Assembly (NCBI GenBank): GCA_050249415.1
Contig: JBFWQO010000003.1
Location: 62,001-126,000 of the forward strand
Length of the DNA stretch: 64,000 nt
DNA from: CADEFQ01 sp050249415
GTDB lineage: Bacteria > Pseudomonadota > Gammaproteobacteria > Steroidobacterales > Steroidobacteraceae
Direction: 5' to 3'
Shown: positions 46,988-55,963 of the stretch, piece by piece
Layout: each line of letters opens with the position of its first letter
Numbering within the stretch: the first letter of the stretch is position 1
The notes under the pieces: model-generated
Databases searched by the model: none
The model's input: only the letters and a program-made list of their open reading frames with translations
Told to the model about the DNA's origin: nothing
Translations under genes and position numbers: made by a program

Positions 46988-47217
46988 ACGGCGCCCAGGT
47001 CTCGGCATTTCAAGCCAACAGCGGCATCGCGCCTTCGGCGATGGCGACCGTCCTGGTCGGCGCCGTGTTCGCGGTCCTGCTCGTCTGGGGCGTCTGGGCC
47101 ATCCGAACGGCCTACGTGGGGTGGTCCGAGAGCCGCCTCAACCAGCGCCAGTTCCTCGGCGTCTGCATCCGCTTCGTCGCGATGTACCTCGTCCTAAGCT
47201 TCTTCCTCCTCTCCTGA
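46984..47217 (+). CDS. DUF3262/TIGR03758 small membrane protein
   Basis: A 77-residue protein with two membrane helices (about 20-42 and 60-77). It resembles pilin-like small subunits in size; family DUF3262. ATG 46984 was preferred to a GTG at 46975 because it overlaps the upstream stop as ATGA. Confidence 0.88.
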   Translation: MNGAQVSAFQANSGIAPSAMATVLVGAVFAVLLVWGVWAIRTAYVGWSESRLNQRQFLGVCIRFVAMYLVLSFFLLS

Positions 47218-47233
47218 CCTGAAAGGCACGACC

Positions 47234-47593
47234 ATGCAAAACCGCATCTTCCATTCCCGTCTTGCCCAGCGCGCCGCGGTGGCACTAGGCGCCGCCGCGC
47301 TGCCCGCGCTGTCGTTCGCGCAAGGCTTGCCGCAGTTGGAGAACCCGACCCGCGGCACCGGCAACGGCATCATGGAAACGATCAGGAACTACGGCTACGA
47401 CATCATCATGCTCGTGGCGCTCCTGGTCGTGGCGTCGATGTTCATCGGCGTCTGCTACCATGCCTACGGCACCTACGCGGAAATCCACACCGGCCGCAAG
47501 ACCTGGGGCCAGTTTGGCCTCACCGTCGCGATCGGTGCCGTGCTGCTCGTGATCGGCATCTGGCTGCTCACCGAAGCCACCGGCATCCTGTAA
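47234..47593 (+). CDS. TIGR03745 family pilin-like membrane protein
   Basis: A 119-residue protein with a signal peptide (ALSFAQG, near residue 29), a short Gly/Asn region (NPTRGTGNGIMETI) and two membrane helices. The plan is that of a VirB2/TraA-type pilin precursor, and TIGR03745 is the matching ICE family. It is probably the main pilus subunit, inferred from architecture. GAAAGGCACGACC before the ATG. Confidence 0.9.
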   Translation: MQNRIFHSRLAQRAAVALGAAALPALSFAQGLPQLENPTRGTGNGIMETIRNYGYDIIMLVALLVVASMFIGVCYHAYGTYAEIHTGRKTWGQFGLTVAIGAVLLVIGIWLLTEATGIL

Positions 47594-47605
47594 GGCGAGG
47601 CCGGT

Positions 47606-48016
47606 ATGTCCGAGCAGCAGCACGTTCGTGCGGACGGGACGGTCACGTTCCTTCCGCACCGGCTCAACCGTCATCCCGTTGTCGTGCGCGGCCTCACCGC
47701 CGACGAACTGTGGATCTGCTGCGGCCTGTCCGGCGCCGCCGGCCTGCTGGTCGGCGCGCCGCTGTCCTGGGTGTTCCGCACGATCGCCATCGCGCCGACG
47801 TTCGTCGTCCTGGGCGTGGCCCTGGGCGTCTTCATCGGCGGCGGCATCCTGCGCCGCCTCAAGCGCGGACGCCCCGATACCTGGCTGTACCGGCAACTGC
47901 AATGGCGCATCGCCACGCGCCATCCGCTGATGGCGGGCTGGGTAGGCGGGCACGTGCTGATCTCGCGCTCCGGCTTCTGGTCCACCCGAAGGTCTGTTGC
48001 AAAGGGGGCACGATGA
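47606..48016 (+). CDS. TIGR03750 family transfer protein (TraL/VirB3-like)
   Basis: A 136-residue protein with two close membrane helices (about 33-80) and a cytoplasmic C terminus with RRLKRGRPDTWLYRQLQW. The size and topology are those of TraL/VirB3 proteins, which link the pilin to the VirB4 ATPase. The stop overlaps the next gene as ATGA. Confidence 0.92.
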   Translation: MSEQQHVRADGTVTFLPHRLNRHPVVVRGLTADELWICCGLSGAAGLLVGAPLSWVFRTIAIAPTFVVLGVALGVFIGGGILRRLKRGRPDTWLYRQLQWRIATRHPLMAGWVGGHVLISRSGFWSTRRSVAKGAR

Positions 48017-48705
48017 GCCGCTTCAAGAACGAGATCACCCACCTGCAGGCGCACATCAAGACGCTTCGCCTGGGGGCCGGCGCGCTGGTGGTCGTCGCGC
48101 TGGTCATGGGCGGCGGCTGGTGGAGCGCGCCGCGCGACCTGACCATCCACGTTCCGCCCGACCTGCGCTCCGGCAGTACCCGCAAGTGGTGGGAAGTGCC
48201 GCCCGAATCGGTCTATGCGTTCACGTTCTACGTGTTCCAGACCCTCAACCGCTGGCCGACGAACGGCGAAGAGGACTATCCGCGCAATCTCCACACACTC
48301 TCGCCGTATTTCACGCCGTCCTGCCAGGCCTTCCTGCGCGCGGACTACGACTACCGCCGCAGCACGGGCGAGCTGCGCCAGCGCGTGCGTGGCATCTACG
48401 AAATCCCCGGCCGCGGCTACGGCGACGACCCCACGGCGCGCGTGCGCGTGGTCTCCGACCGCGACTGGGTGGTGACGCTGGACATCACCGCCGACGAGTA
48501 CTACGGCGCCGAGCAGGTCAAGCGCGCGCTCGTGCGCTACCCGGTGAAGGTCACGCGGGTGGACGTCGATCCCGCCCGCAACCCGTTCGGCCTGGCGTTG
48601 GACTGCTACGACGGTGCGCCCCAGCGCATCAGCGCACCGGAGCCGACGCGTCCGGCACCTGGCGGCCTGTCTCCGCAAGCGCCCCAAGGAGGAAAGACCC
48701 CATGA
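48013..48705 (+). CDS. TIGR03746/PFL_4703 family protein (TraE/VirB8-like)
   Basis: A 230-residue protein with one N-terminal membrane helix (about 20-40) and a periplasmic domain (TFYVFQTLNRWPTNGEEDYPRN ... YPVKVTRVDVDPARNPFGLALD). It resembles TraE/VirB8-type scaffold subunits. A Pro-rich tail ends it. ATGA overlaps on both sides. Confidence 0.92.
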   Translation: MSRFKNEITHLQAHIKTLRLGAGALVVVALVMGGGWWSAPRDLTIHVPPDLRSGSTRKWWEVPPESVYAFTFYVFQTLNRWPTNGEEDYPRNLHTLSPYFTPSCQAFLRADYDYRRSTGELRQRVRGIYEIPGRGYGDDPTARVRVVSDRDWVVTLDITADEYYGAEQVKRALVRYPVKVTRVDVDPARNPFGLALDCYDGAPQRISAPEPTRPAPGGLSPQAPQGGKTP

Positions 48706-49619
48706 AGCATCCTGTACTCGTGCTGCTGGGGCTGCTCGCCGCGGCCGCGGCACCCGTCTCCCAAGCTGTGGAGATTCTGCGCTGGGAACGCATGCCGCTC
48801 GCGGTGCCGCTGAAGGTGGGCCAGGAGCGCATCGTGTTCATCGACCGGAACGTCCGCGTGGGCGTGCCTGCGGGCGTGGGCGAACGCCTGCGCGTGCAGA
48901 GCGCGGGTGGCGCGGTGTATCTGCGCGCCAACGAACCGATCGAGCCCACGCGGCTGCAACTGCAGGACGCCGATACCGGCGCACTGATCCTGCTCGACAT
49001 CGCGGCCGAGCCGCCCAAGGACGGCGAGGCCGAACTGGAGCCGGTGCGTATCGTCGAGGGCAGCAGCACCCCGGCGCGCTACGGCGATCAGGCAGGCGAT
49101 GCCGACGAGGCCCCGGCGCGCGCCCAGGATCAGACAGGCGCTCATGCGGCGCGGCGCGAAACCCCGGTTTCGGTCGTCCTGACGCGCTTCGCTGCGCAGA
49201 ACCTCTACGCGCCCCTGCGCACCGTGGAGCCGCTGCCCGGCGTCATGCGGGTGAACCTGCGCCGCGACCTCGACCTCGGCACACTGATGCCGACGCTGCC
49301 GGTGCGCGCGGTCGCGCTCGCGTCGTGGCGTCTGGAAGACCAGTGGGTCACCGCCGTGCGTCTGACCAACAGCAGCAGCGGCTGGGTCACGCTCGACCCG
49401 CGCGTGCTGCAAGGGGATTTCCTCACCGCCACCTTCCAGCACGAAGCGCTCGGCCCCCGCGGGACGCCCGAGGACACGACCGTCCTGTACCTGGTGACGC
49501 GCGGGCACGGCCTCGCGCAATCGCTGCTGCCGGCGATCCACCGCTTCGACCCGGCTGCGCACCTGCCGCAGCCGGAAGCTGAAGCCGGCGACGGCGAGGA
49601 GACCCGCCATGCGCAGTAA
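48702..49619 (+). CDS. TIGR03749 family protein (TraK/VirB9-like)
   Basis: A 305-residue exported protein with a signal peptide (AAAAAPVSQAVE, near residue 22) and a beta-rich domain in two parts separated by an acidic, Ala-rich linker at about 125-155. It probably forms the periplasmic part of the core complex, like TraK/VirB9. AAGGAGG precedes the ATG, which overlaps the upstream stop. Confidence 0.92.
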   Translation: MKHPVLVLLGLLAAAAAPVSQAVEILRWERMPLAVPLKVGQERIVFIDRNVRVGVPAGVGERLRVQSAGGAVYLRANEPIEPTRLQLQDADTGALILLDIAAEPPKDGEAELEPVRIVEGSSTPARYGDQAGDADEAPARAQDQTGAHAARRETPVSVVLTRFAAQNLYAPLRTVEPLPGVMRVNLRRDLDLGTLMPTLPVRAVALASWRLEDQWVTAVRLTNSSSGWVTLDPRVLQGDFLTATFQHEALGPRGTPEDTTVLYLVTRGHGLAQSLLPAIHRFDPAAHLPQPEAEAGDGEETRHAQ

Positions 49620-51027
49620 CGGCTTGCTCAAGTGGCTGATGATCCCGGTCGCCTTGCTGGTGCTGTTCGTTGCCATCCGGCTGTTCTCCGGCGGAAGCAC
49701 GTCGGCACCGCCCGCGGCGGATGCCGGCTCCAAGCTCACGCCCGAGGAAATGAAGGCGTTGGGCATCGAAGGCGATACCCCGCGCGATACCGTGGCAACG
49801 CTCGTCGCCCAGGTGAAGCAGTTGCGCACCGAGCTTCAGACCGCGCTGACCGACAACAAGTCGCAGCGCGAAGAAAACCAGCGCCTGCGCCAGCGCGAAA
49901 ACTCCATCGACCAGCGCATCAATTCGGCCCTCGAATCCGAGCGCTCCAACCTGCGCCGTGACCAGGAACAGGCGGCCAGCGCGCGCCAGAAGACCGAAGG
50001 GCTGCTCGCCGACCTGCAGCGGCGCCTGGACAGCATCGGCGGGCGCGGCGGCGGCCATGCCGACCTGCCGGTGGGCCTGGGGCTGCGCGATGGCGACGAG
50101 GCCGGCATGGAAGGCGGCATGCGCTGGGTCGAACCGGATGACGCGAAGAAGGCCGAGGGCCGCAACGGTAGTCGTGGCACGGGCAACGGCATGAGCTTCC
50201 CGACGAGTTTCGGCCCCGCGCAAAGCACGCTGGAAACCACCGCGGAAACCGTGGCGAACGCCGGCGCACGTGCGGCAGGCGTCAAAAGCGCCACGCCGGT
50301 CTATACCGTGCCGACCAACTCGACGCTCATGGGGTCGGTCGCGATGACGGCGCTGATCGGCCGCGTGCCGATCGACGGGACGGTGAACGATCCGTACCCC
50401 TTCAAGGTGCTGGTGGGGCCGGACAACCTCACGGCCAATGGCATCGACATTCCCGACGTGGCCGGCGCCGTGTTCAGCGGAACTGCGTCGGGCGACTGGA
50501 CGCTCTCGTGCGTGCGCGGCCAGGTGCGCAGCATCACCTTCGTCTTCAACGACGGCACGATCCGCACGATCCCCGAAGACCGCGAAGGCAACCAGCAGAA
50601 CAACCAGCAGCGCGACGGCCTGGGCTGGATCAGCGACCCGCACGGCATCCCCTGCGTCAGCGGCGAGCGGCGCAGCAACGCCCAGCAGTACCTCGGCTCC
50701 CAGGCCCTGATCACGGCCGCCGGCGCCGGCGTGGCCTCGCTCATCGAGAGCGACAGCGGCCGCATGTCCTATGTCGGCTCGGATGGCTCCATCGGCACCG
50801 TAGGCATCAGCGGCCAGGAAGCGGTCGGACAGATCCTCGCGGGCGGCGTGCGGGACATGTCGGCCTGGGTCAACAAGCTCTACGGCCAGGCCTTCGCCGC
50901 CGTCTATGTGCAGCCCGGCGCCAAGGTCGCCGTCCACCTCGAAAAACCGCTCGCCATCGATCACGACCCCGAAGGCCGGCGCGTCGATCACCGTGCAGGA
51001 GAAAGCCATGCGCTCGAACTCGATTAA
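49609..51027 (+). CDS. TIGR03752 family protein (TraB/VirB10-like)
   Basis: A 472-residue protein anchored by one N-terminal helix (about 8-25), with a coiled-coil (about 60-135, Gln/Glu/Arg-rich) and a Gly-rich segment. The C-terminal beta-barrel region starts near 220 (TPVYTVPTNSTLMGSVAMTALIGRVPI), the typical TraB/VirB10 opening. It spans the envelope and forms the outer-membrane pore. It overlaps both neighbours. Confidence 0.94.
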   Translation: MRSNGLLKWLMIPVALLVLFVAIRLFSGGSTSAPPAADAGSKLTPEEMKALGIEGDTPRDTVATLVAQVKQLRTELQTALTDNKSQREENQRLRQRENSIDQRINSALESERSNLRRDQEQAASARQKTEGLLADLQRRLDSIGGRGGGHADLPVGLGLRDGDEAGMEGGMRWVEPDDAKKAEGRNGSRGTGNGMSFPTSFGPAQSTLETTAETVANAGARAAGVKSATPVYTVPTNSTLMGSVAMTALIGRVPIDGTVNDPYPFKVLVGPDNLTANGIDIPDVAGAVFSGTASGDWTLSCVRGQVRSITFVFNDGTIRTIPEDREGNQQNNQQRDGLGWISDPHGIPCVSGERRSNAQQYLGSQALITAAGAGVASLIESDSGRMSYVGSDGSIGTVGISGQEAVGQILAGGVRDMSAWVNKLYGQAFAAVYVQPGAKVAVHLEKPLAIDHDPEGRRVDHRAGESHALELD

Positions 51028-51448
51028 AGGCCTCGCGCTGGCAGCGGCCGTCGCCGTGCTCGGCGGCTGCGCCACCAGCAAGGAAGAGCTGCTGACCCAT
51101 AGCGACCGCACCATGATGGACATCTGGCAGCAGGAAACGGGTGGCGGCGGCGGTGGCACCGGCCAGGTCGCCCGCCGGCAGTTGCTCGACGCACGCCAGA
51201 GCCTGCGCCGGCCGCTGACCGACACCGACGTGCAGGCCGCGCCCGCCGAGCAGATGCGCTACACGCGCACGGCGCAGAGCGAGGTGTATCGCCAGTTCCA
51301 GCGCCTGCCCAATCCCGATCTGGTCATGTACGTGTACCCGCACCTGGCGGGCACGGACCCCGTTCCCGTGCCGGGCTATACGACGGTCTTCCCGCTGTAC
51401 CAGCGCGTGCAGTACGCCATGCCGGGCGAGCGCGTGGAGGACTATTGA
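51008..51448 (+). CDS. TIGR03751 family lipoprotein (TraV/VirB7-like)
   Basis: A 146-residue lipoprotein with lipobox VLGGC (Cys near residue 21). The C-terminal part (DLVMYVYPHLAGTDPVPVPGYTTVFPLYQRVQYAMPGE) is the family signature. It completes the outer-membrane core complex. It begins within the end of the TraB-like gene and shares the A of its TGA with the next ATG. Confidence 0.93.
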   Translation: MRSNSIKGLALAAAVAVLGGCATSKEELLTHSDRTMMDIWQQETGGGGGGTGQVARRQLLDARQSLRRPLTDTDVQAAPAEQMRYTRTAQSEVYRQFQRLPNPDLVMYVYPHLAGTDPVPVPGYTTVFPLYQRVQYAMPGERVEDY

Positions 51449-54327
51449 TGCGCTGGAAACTTCCCTGGCCGAAGCTGGCCGCATCCGGCACCGGCGGCGA
51501 AGAGAAGCCGGACGGCTGGCAGCGCCACGTCGAGGCCTTGCGCCAGGCCGGCGTCCCCGAACCCGGCGCAGCGGTACAGGGCCGCAGGCCGGCGACAGTA
51601 GCCGACGAGCAGGCGCTGTACGACGTCGCGCCGTCGTTCGCGGAACTGCTGCCATGGGTGGAGTTCCTGCCGCAGTCGAAATCCATGCTGCTGGAGGATG
51701 GGCAGTCGGTCGCGGCCTTCTACGAGCTGGTGCCGCTGGGCACCGAGGGCCGGGAACCCGGCTGGCTTGCGCACGCCCGCGATGCCTTGGAGAACGCGCT
51801 CCAGGACTCGTTCGACGAGTTAGACGAAAACCCGTGGGTACTCCAGCTCTACGCCCAGGACGAGCCCAGCTTCGACCAGTACATGGAGAACCTGCACAAC
51901 TACGTGCAGCCGCGCGCCCGCGGCACTGCGTTCACCGAGTTCTACCTGCGCTTCTTCGGCCACCATCTGCGCGCGGTCGCCAAGCCGGGCGGCCTGTTCG
52001 AGGACACGGTGGTCACGCGGCTGCGCTGGCGCGGCCAGACGCGGCGGGTGCGCATGGTGATCTATCGCCGTGCCACCGGACAGGCCAGCCGCCGCGGTCA
52101 GACGCCCGAGCAGATGCTGAACATCGTCTGCGATCGTCTGTGCGGTGGGCTGGCGAACGCAGGCATCCAGGCACGACGCATGGTCGCAGCCGACGTCCAC
52201 GATTGGCTGATGCGGTGGTTCAATCCGCGCCCCGCGATGCTCGGGCCTGGAGCCGAAGATCGGGAGCGCTTCTATGCCCTGGCGCGTTACCCCGACGAGA
52301 CCGAGGTTGGCGAGATCGAGCTGGCGAGCGGGCGGGATTTCAGCCAGCGGCTGTTCTTCGGCCAGCCACGCTCCGACGTGGAGCATGGCACCTGGTACTT
52401 CGACGGCATGCCGCACCGCGTACTGATCACCGACCGGCTGCGCATGCCGCCCGGCACCGGACACCTGACCGGCGAGACCCGCAAAGGGGATGCCATCAAC
52501 ACGCTGTTCGACCAGATGCCGGAAGACACCTTGCTTTGTCTCACGATGGTCGCCACGCCGCAGGATGTCCTGGAAGCGGATCTAAACCACCTGGCGAAGA
52601 AGGCGGTGGGCGAGACGCTGGCGTCGGAGCAGACGCTCAAGGACGTGCAGGAAGCCCGCTCCCTCATCGGCAGCGCGCACAAGCTCTACCGGGGGACGCT
52701 GGCGTTCTACCTGCGCGGACGCGACGAAGCGGAACTGGACCGGCGCGGCCTCGACCTGGCGAACGTGATGCTCAACGCCGGCTTGCAGCCGGTGCGTGAG
52801 GACGACGAGGTGGCTCCGCTCAACAGCTACTTGCGCTGGCTGCCGTGCTGCTACAACCCCGGCCAGGATCGGCGCAGGTGGTACACCCAACTGATGTTCG
52901 CGCAGCACATCGCGAACGTGTCGCCGGTGTGGGGCCGCGCCCAAGGTACGGGGCACCCCGGCATCACGATGTTCAACCGTGGTGGCGGCCCGATTACGTT
53001 TGACCCCTTGAACAGGCTGGATCGGCAGATGAACGCCCACCTGTTCCTGTTCGGCCCTACCGGCTCGGGCAAGTCAGCGACGCTCAACAACCTCTTGAAC
53101 CAAGTCACGGCGATATACCGCCCGCGGCTGTTCATCGTGGAGGCCGGCAACAGCTTCGGCCTGTTCAGCGATTTCGCACGCAGGCTCGGGCTAACGGTGA
53201 ACCGGGTCAAGCTGGCCCCAGGCTCCGGCATCAGCCTGGCACCATTCGCCGATGCGCGCCGGCTGATCGAAACGCCGAGCGACGTACAGACGCTCGATGC
53301 CGATGCGCTGGACGAGGACCTGCCCCCGGACGCCTCGGCCATGGAGGCGGATGAACAGCGCGACGTGCTGGGCGAACTGGAGATCACGGCGCGGCTGATG
53401 ATCACGGGCGGCGAGGACAAGGAAGAAGCCCGGATGACGCGGGCCGACCGCTCGCTGATCCGCCAGTGCATCCTCGACGCCGCCGAGCACTGCCACGGTG
53501 GGGGTGGTAGCGAGAAGCGCACCGTTCTCACCCGCGACGTGCGCAACGCGCTGCGCACCCGCAGCCAGGACCCGACGCTGCCCGAAATGCGACGCGTGCG
53601 GCTGCTGGAGATGGCGGACGCGATGGATATGTTCTGCCAAGGCACGGACGGCGAGATGTTCGACCGCGATGGCACGCCGTGGCCCGAGGCCGACATCACC
53701 CTGGTCGATCTGGCGACCTACGCCCGCGAGGGCTACAACGCGCAGCTCTCCATCGCCTACATCAGCCTGATCAGCACGGTGAACAACATCGCAGAGCGCG
53801 ACCAGTATTTGGGGCGCCCGATCATCAATGTGACCGACGAAGGTCACGTGATCACCAAGAACCCGCTGCTCGCACCCTATGTGGTCAAGATCACGAAGAT
53901 GTGGCGCAAGCTCGGCGCCTGGTTCTGGCTGGCTACGCAAAACATCGACGACCTGCCGCGTGCGGCCGAGCCCATGCTCAACATGATTGAGTGGTGGGTC
54001 TGCCTGTCGATGCCGCCCGATGAGGTGGAGAAGATCGCCAGGTTCCGCGAACTCTCGCCCGCGCAGAAAGCGCTGATGCTGTCGGCGCGCAAAGAAGCGG
54101 GCAAGTTCACCGAGGGCGTCATCCTGTCGAAGTCGATGGAAGTGCTGTTCCGCGCCGTGCCGCCGAGCCTGTATCTCGCGCTCGCGCAGACCGAGCCAGA
54201 GGAGAAGGCCGAGCGCTACCAGCTCATGCAGCAGTACGGCTGCACCGAACTGGAAGCAGCCTTCAAGGTGGCCGAGAAGATCGACCAGGCGCGCGGCATC
54301 GAGTCGCCGGCCCTGGAACTGCCGTAA
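51448..54327 (+). CDS. conjugative transfer ATPase (TraC/VirB4-like)
   Basis: A 959-residue AAA+ ATPase, TIGR03744 family. The N-terminal half is the TraC/VirB4 interaction domain; Walker A is FGPTGSGKS near residues 535-543, the Walker B region is around INVTDEGHVI near 795, and the arginine-rich C-terminal part is present. An acidic insertion (about 620-640, DADALDEDLPPDASAMEADEQ) is a family feature. It energises pilus assembly and substrate transfer. The ATG at 51448 was preferred to a TTG at 51445. Confidence 0.96.
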   Translation: MRWKLPWPKLAASGTGGEEKPDGWQRHVEALRQAGVPEPGAAVQGRRPATVADEQALYDVAPSFAELLPWVEFLPQSKSMLLEDGQSVAAFYELVPLGTEGREPGWLAHARDALENALQDSFDELDENPWVLQLYAQDEPSFDQYMENLHNYVQPRARGTAFTEFYLRFFGHHLRAVAKPGGLFEDTVVTRLRWRGQTRRVRMVIYRRATGQASRRGQTPEQMLNIVCDRLCGGLANAGIQARRMVAADVHDWLMRWFNPRPAMLGPGAEDRERFYALARYPDETEVGEIELASGRDFSQRLFFGQPRSDVEHGTWYFDGMPHRVLITDRLRMPPGTGHLTGETRKGDAINTLFDQMPEDTLLCLTMVATPQDVLEADLNHLAKKAVGETLASEQTLKDVQEARSLIGSAHKLYRGTLAFYLRGRDEAELDRRGLDLANVMLNAGLQPVREDDEVAPLNSYLRWLPCCYNPGQDRRRWYTQLMFAQHIANVSPVWGRAQGTGHPGITMFNRGGGPITFDPLNRLDRQMNAHLFLFGPTGSGKSATLNNLLNQVTAIYRPRLFIVEAGNSFGLFSDFARRLGLTVNRVKLAPGSGISLAPFADARRLIETPSDVQTLDADALDEDLPPDASAMEADEQRDVLGELEITARLMITGGEDKEEARMTRADRSLIRQCILDAAEHCHGGGGSEKRTVLTRDVRNALRTRSQDPTLPEMRRVRLLEMADAMDMFCQGTDGEMFDRDGTPWPEADITLVDLATYAREGYNAQLSIAYISLISTVNNIAERDQYLGRPIINVTDEGHVITKNPLLAPYVVKITKMWRKLGAWFWLATQNIDDLPRAAEPMLNMIEWWVCLSMPPDEVEKIARFRELSPAQKALMLSARKEAGKFTEGVILSKSMEVLFRAVPPSLYLALAQTEPEEKAERYQLMQQYGCTELEAAFKVAEKIDQARGIESPALELP

Positions 54328-54340
54328 GCCGGAGAACGCC

Positions 54341-55126
54341 ATGGAGCAGAAACGTCCTTTCACTCCGATGCAGGTCCAGGCATTCCACCGCCGCAATCGG
54401 CGGCTCCGCTGGCCCTGGGTATTGGCTGCTGCGCTGGTCGCGCTGCTGCTGATCTGGCTGGTGTCCCGGACGCCCGGCGAATCCTCAGCGCCGTCGCCCG
54501 CGCCGGTCAGCGCAGCGCAGCCCTCCGGGCCGCCCTGGCAGATGGGCAACCCGGAGGGCCGTTTCACGCTGACGCTCTATGCCGACCTGGAATGCCCGTT
54601 CTGCCGGGAGTACTTCCCGCAGCTCAAGCGGTGGGTCGGCAGCAACACCGACGTGGCCTTGCAATGGCACCACCAGCCGCTGGCTGCACACGAGCCCGCC
54701 GCGTCGGCCGAGGCACGCCTGGCCGAGTGCGCCGCCGAAGCTGGCGGGCATGCCGCGTTCTGGCATGCCGTCGAGTGGGTCTATGCCCACACGCGCAGCG
54801 ATGGCCAGGGCCTGCCCGATGGCCTGCGCTACCCCGAAACAACGTCGGCCATCGAACAGTGCATGGCGAGCGAGCGCCCCAACGTGGCCATCCGCGCGCA
54901 GGCCGCGGAAGCCACCAAGAGCGGCGTGACCGCCACGCCGTCGCTGCGACTGCTCGATCGCCAGACGGGCCAGGCCATCCTGCTGCAGGGGCCGATCGAG
55001 GGTGATGCCTTGCTCTCGGCCATGGACATGCTGGCGGCCGGAGACATGGTCAGCGACGCGGCGGCTTCACCCACCACCCCCACATCCGAAATGCCCGCCG
55101 ACGTTGTCGGCGACATGCCCAGGTAG
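54341..55126 (+). CDS. membrane-anchored DsbA/DsbG-like thioredoxin-fold protein
   Basis: A 261-residue protein with an N-terminal membrane anchor (about 25-42) and a DsbA-like domain with active site CPFC (Cys85, Cys88) preceded by LYADLE. It probably forms disulphides in pilus or core-complex proteins in the periplasm. It ends the second transfer operon. The last ten codons overlap the first stem of the structured RNA that leads radC. Confidence 0.9.
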   Translation: MEQKRPFTPMQVQAFHRRNRRLRWPWVLAAALVALLLIWLVSRTPGESSAPSPAPVSAAQPSGPPWQMGNPEGRFTLTLYADLECPFCREYFPQLKRWVGSNTDVALQWHHQPLAAHEPAASAEARLAECAAEAGGHAAFWHAVEWVYAHTRSDGQGLPDGLRYPETTSAIEQCMASERPNVAIRAQAAEATKSGVTATPSLRLLDRQTGQAILLQGPIEGDALLSAMDMLAAGDMVSDAAASPTTPTSEMPADVVGDMPR

Positions 55127-55227
55127 CCCTCGGTCTTGGAGGCTACGGCGCGGCTTGCCGCGATGACCGCTACCCGTTCGCTTCGCATCCTGGCTGCGAA
55201 CAATCACCGCTGCGCGGTGGTGGATGC
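55097..55227 (+). ncRNA. repeated structured RNA leader, copy e (before radC)
   Basis: P1 GCCGAC-GTT-GTCGGC (55097-55111), linker GACATGCCCAG, P2 GTAGCC...GGCTAC (55123-55146), P3 CGCGGC-TT-GCCGCG (55149-55162), P4 GCATCC...GGATGC (55185-55227). The T-A pair in P2 is a compensated change. P1 lies inside the 3' end of the DsbA-like gene. Confidence 0.83.
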
Positions 55228-55248
55228 ACCTTGTTCCGCTGTTTCCAT

Positions 55249-55273
55249 CCCAGGAGGGCTTGCCCTCCCTGGG
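55249..55273 (+). promoter_or_regulatory. leader hairpin before radC
   Basis: CCCAGG-AGGGC / GCCCT-CCTGGG stem after GTTTCCAT; TGGAGG lies before the ATG. Same order of parts as the leaders at 28-38 kb. Confidence 0.65.
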
Positions 55274-55306
55274 TGGCGTCCTCCGTTCACATTCTGGAGG
55301 TTCGCC

Positions 55307-55801
55307 ATGTCTCTCGTCGCCAATGACTCCTGCGTGGAGCCACGTTTTGCCCCAGCGTCCCAATCAGATGATTGGATCATCCGGCAAGCCATCGCGCTGC
55401 TGGAACAACGTGTTTTCAAGGCCGGGCCGCTTCTTGACCAGCCACAGGCCGTGAAGGACTACCTGCGCCTGAAACTCATTGCAGAACCGAACGAAGTGTT
55501 CGCCATCGTGTTCATGAACAGCCAGCATCGGGTGTTGGCCTACGAGCCGATGTTCAAAGGCACGCTCGATTCGACCGCGGTTTACCCGCGTGTTGTCGTG
55601 CAGCGGGCATTGGAGCTGAATGCCGGCGCGGTGATCTTTTCGCACCAGCATCCCTCGGGATGCACTGAGCCGTCGAGCGCGGATCGTGTTTTGACCGATC
55701 GCCTGAAGGCTGCGTTGGCGCTCATCGATGTACGAGTGTTGGACCACATCATCGTCGGTCAAGGCTCCCCCTATTCGTTCGCGGAATCCGGCCTGCTGTA
55801 G
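55307..55801 (+). CDS. radC: RadC-family JAB domain protein
   Basis: A 164-residue protein of the short ICE/phage type, lacking the N-terminal helix-hairpin-helix of chromosomal RadC. The metal-binding JAMM signature is complete: His113-x-His115-Pro-Ser-Gly-x3-Pro-Ser-x2-Asp126. The cellular role of RadC is disputed; ICE copies may aid recombination. Its own leader RNA, hairpin and terminator make it a separate unit between transfer operons. Confidence 0.93.
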   Translation: MSLVANDSCVEPRFAPASQSDDWIIRQAIALLEQRVFKAGPLLDQPQAVKDYLRLKLIAEPNEVFAIVFMNSQHRVLAYEPMFKGTLDSTAVYPRVVVQRALELNAGAVIFSHQHPSGCTEPSSADRVLTDRLKAALALIDVRVLDHIIVGQGSPYSFAESGLL

Positions 55802-55826
55802 CGACGGCAGCGGCTCCTTGATCCAC

Positions 55827-55851
55827 GCGGAGGCTTCGGCCTCCGCTTTTT
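55827..55851 (+). terminator. intrinsic terminator after radC
   Basis: GCGGAGGC / GCCTCCGC with a TTCG loop, followed by TTTTTC. Confidence 0.93.
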
Positions 55852-55876
55852 CATGAGTGTGAGACAACCAGGTATG

Positions 55877-55903
55877 CGGGCAGTCCGCGATGCGCATTGT
55901 TTG
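55877..55903 (+). promoter_or_regulatory. bipartite conjugation-operon motif C
   Basis: CGGGCA (55877-55882), 13 bases, ATTGTTTG (55896-55903), 60 bases before the TIGR03757 gene. Confidence 0.8.
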
Positions 55904-55963
55904 TTGGGATCGCATCGGCTTCGCGTTTGACTACTGCTCTGATCAACTTCAAGGGCACGCGAC

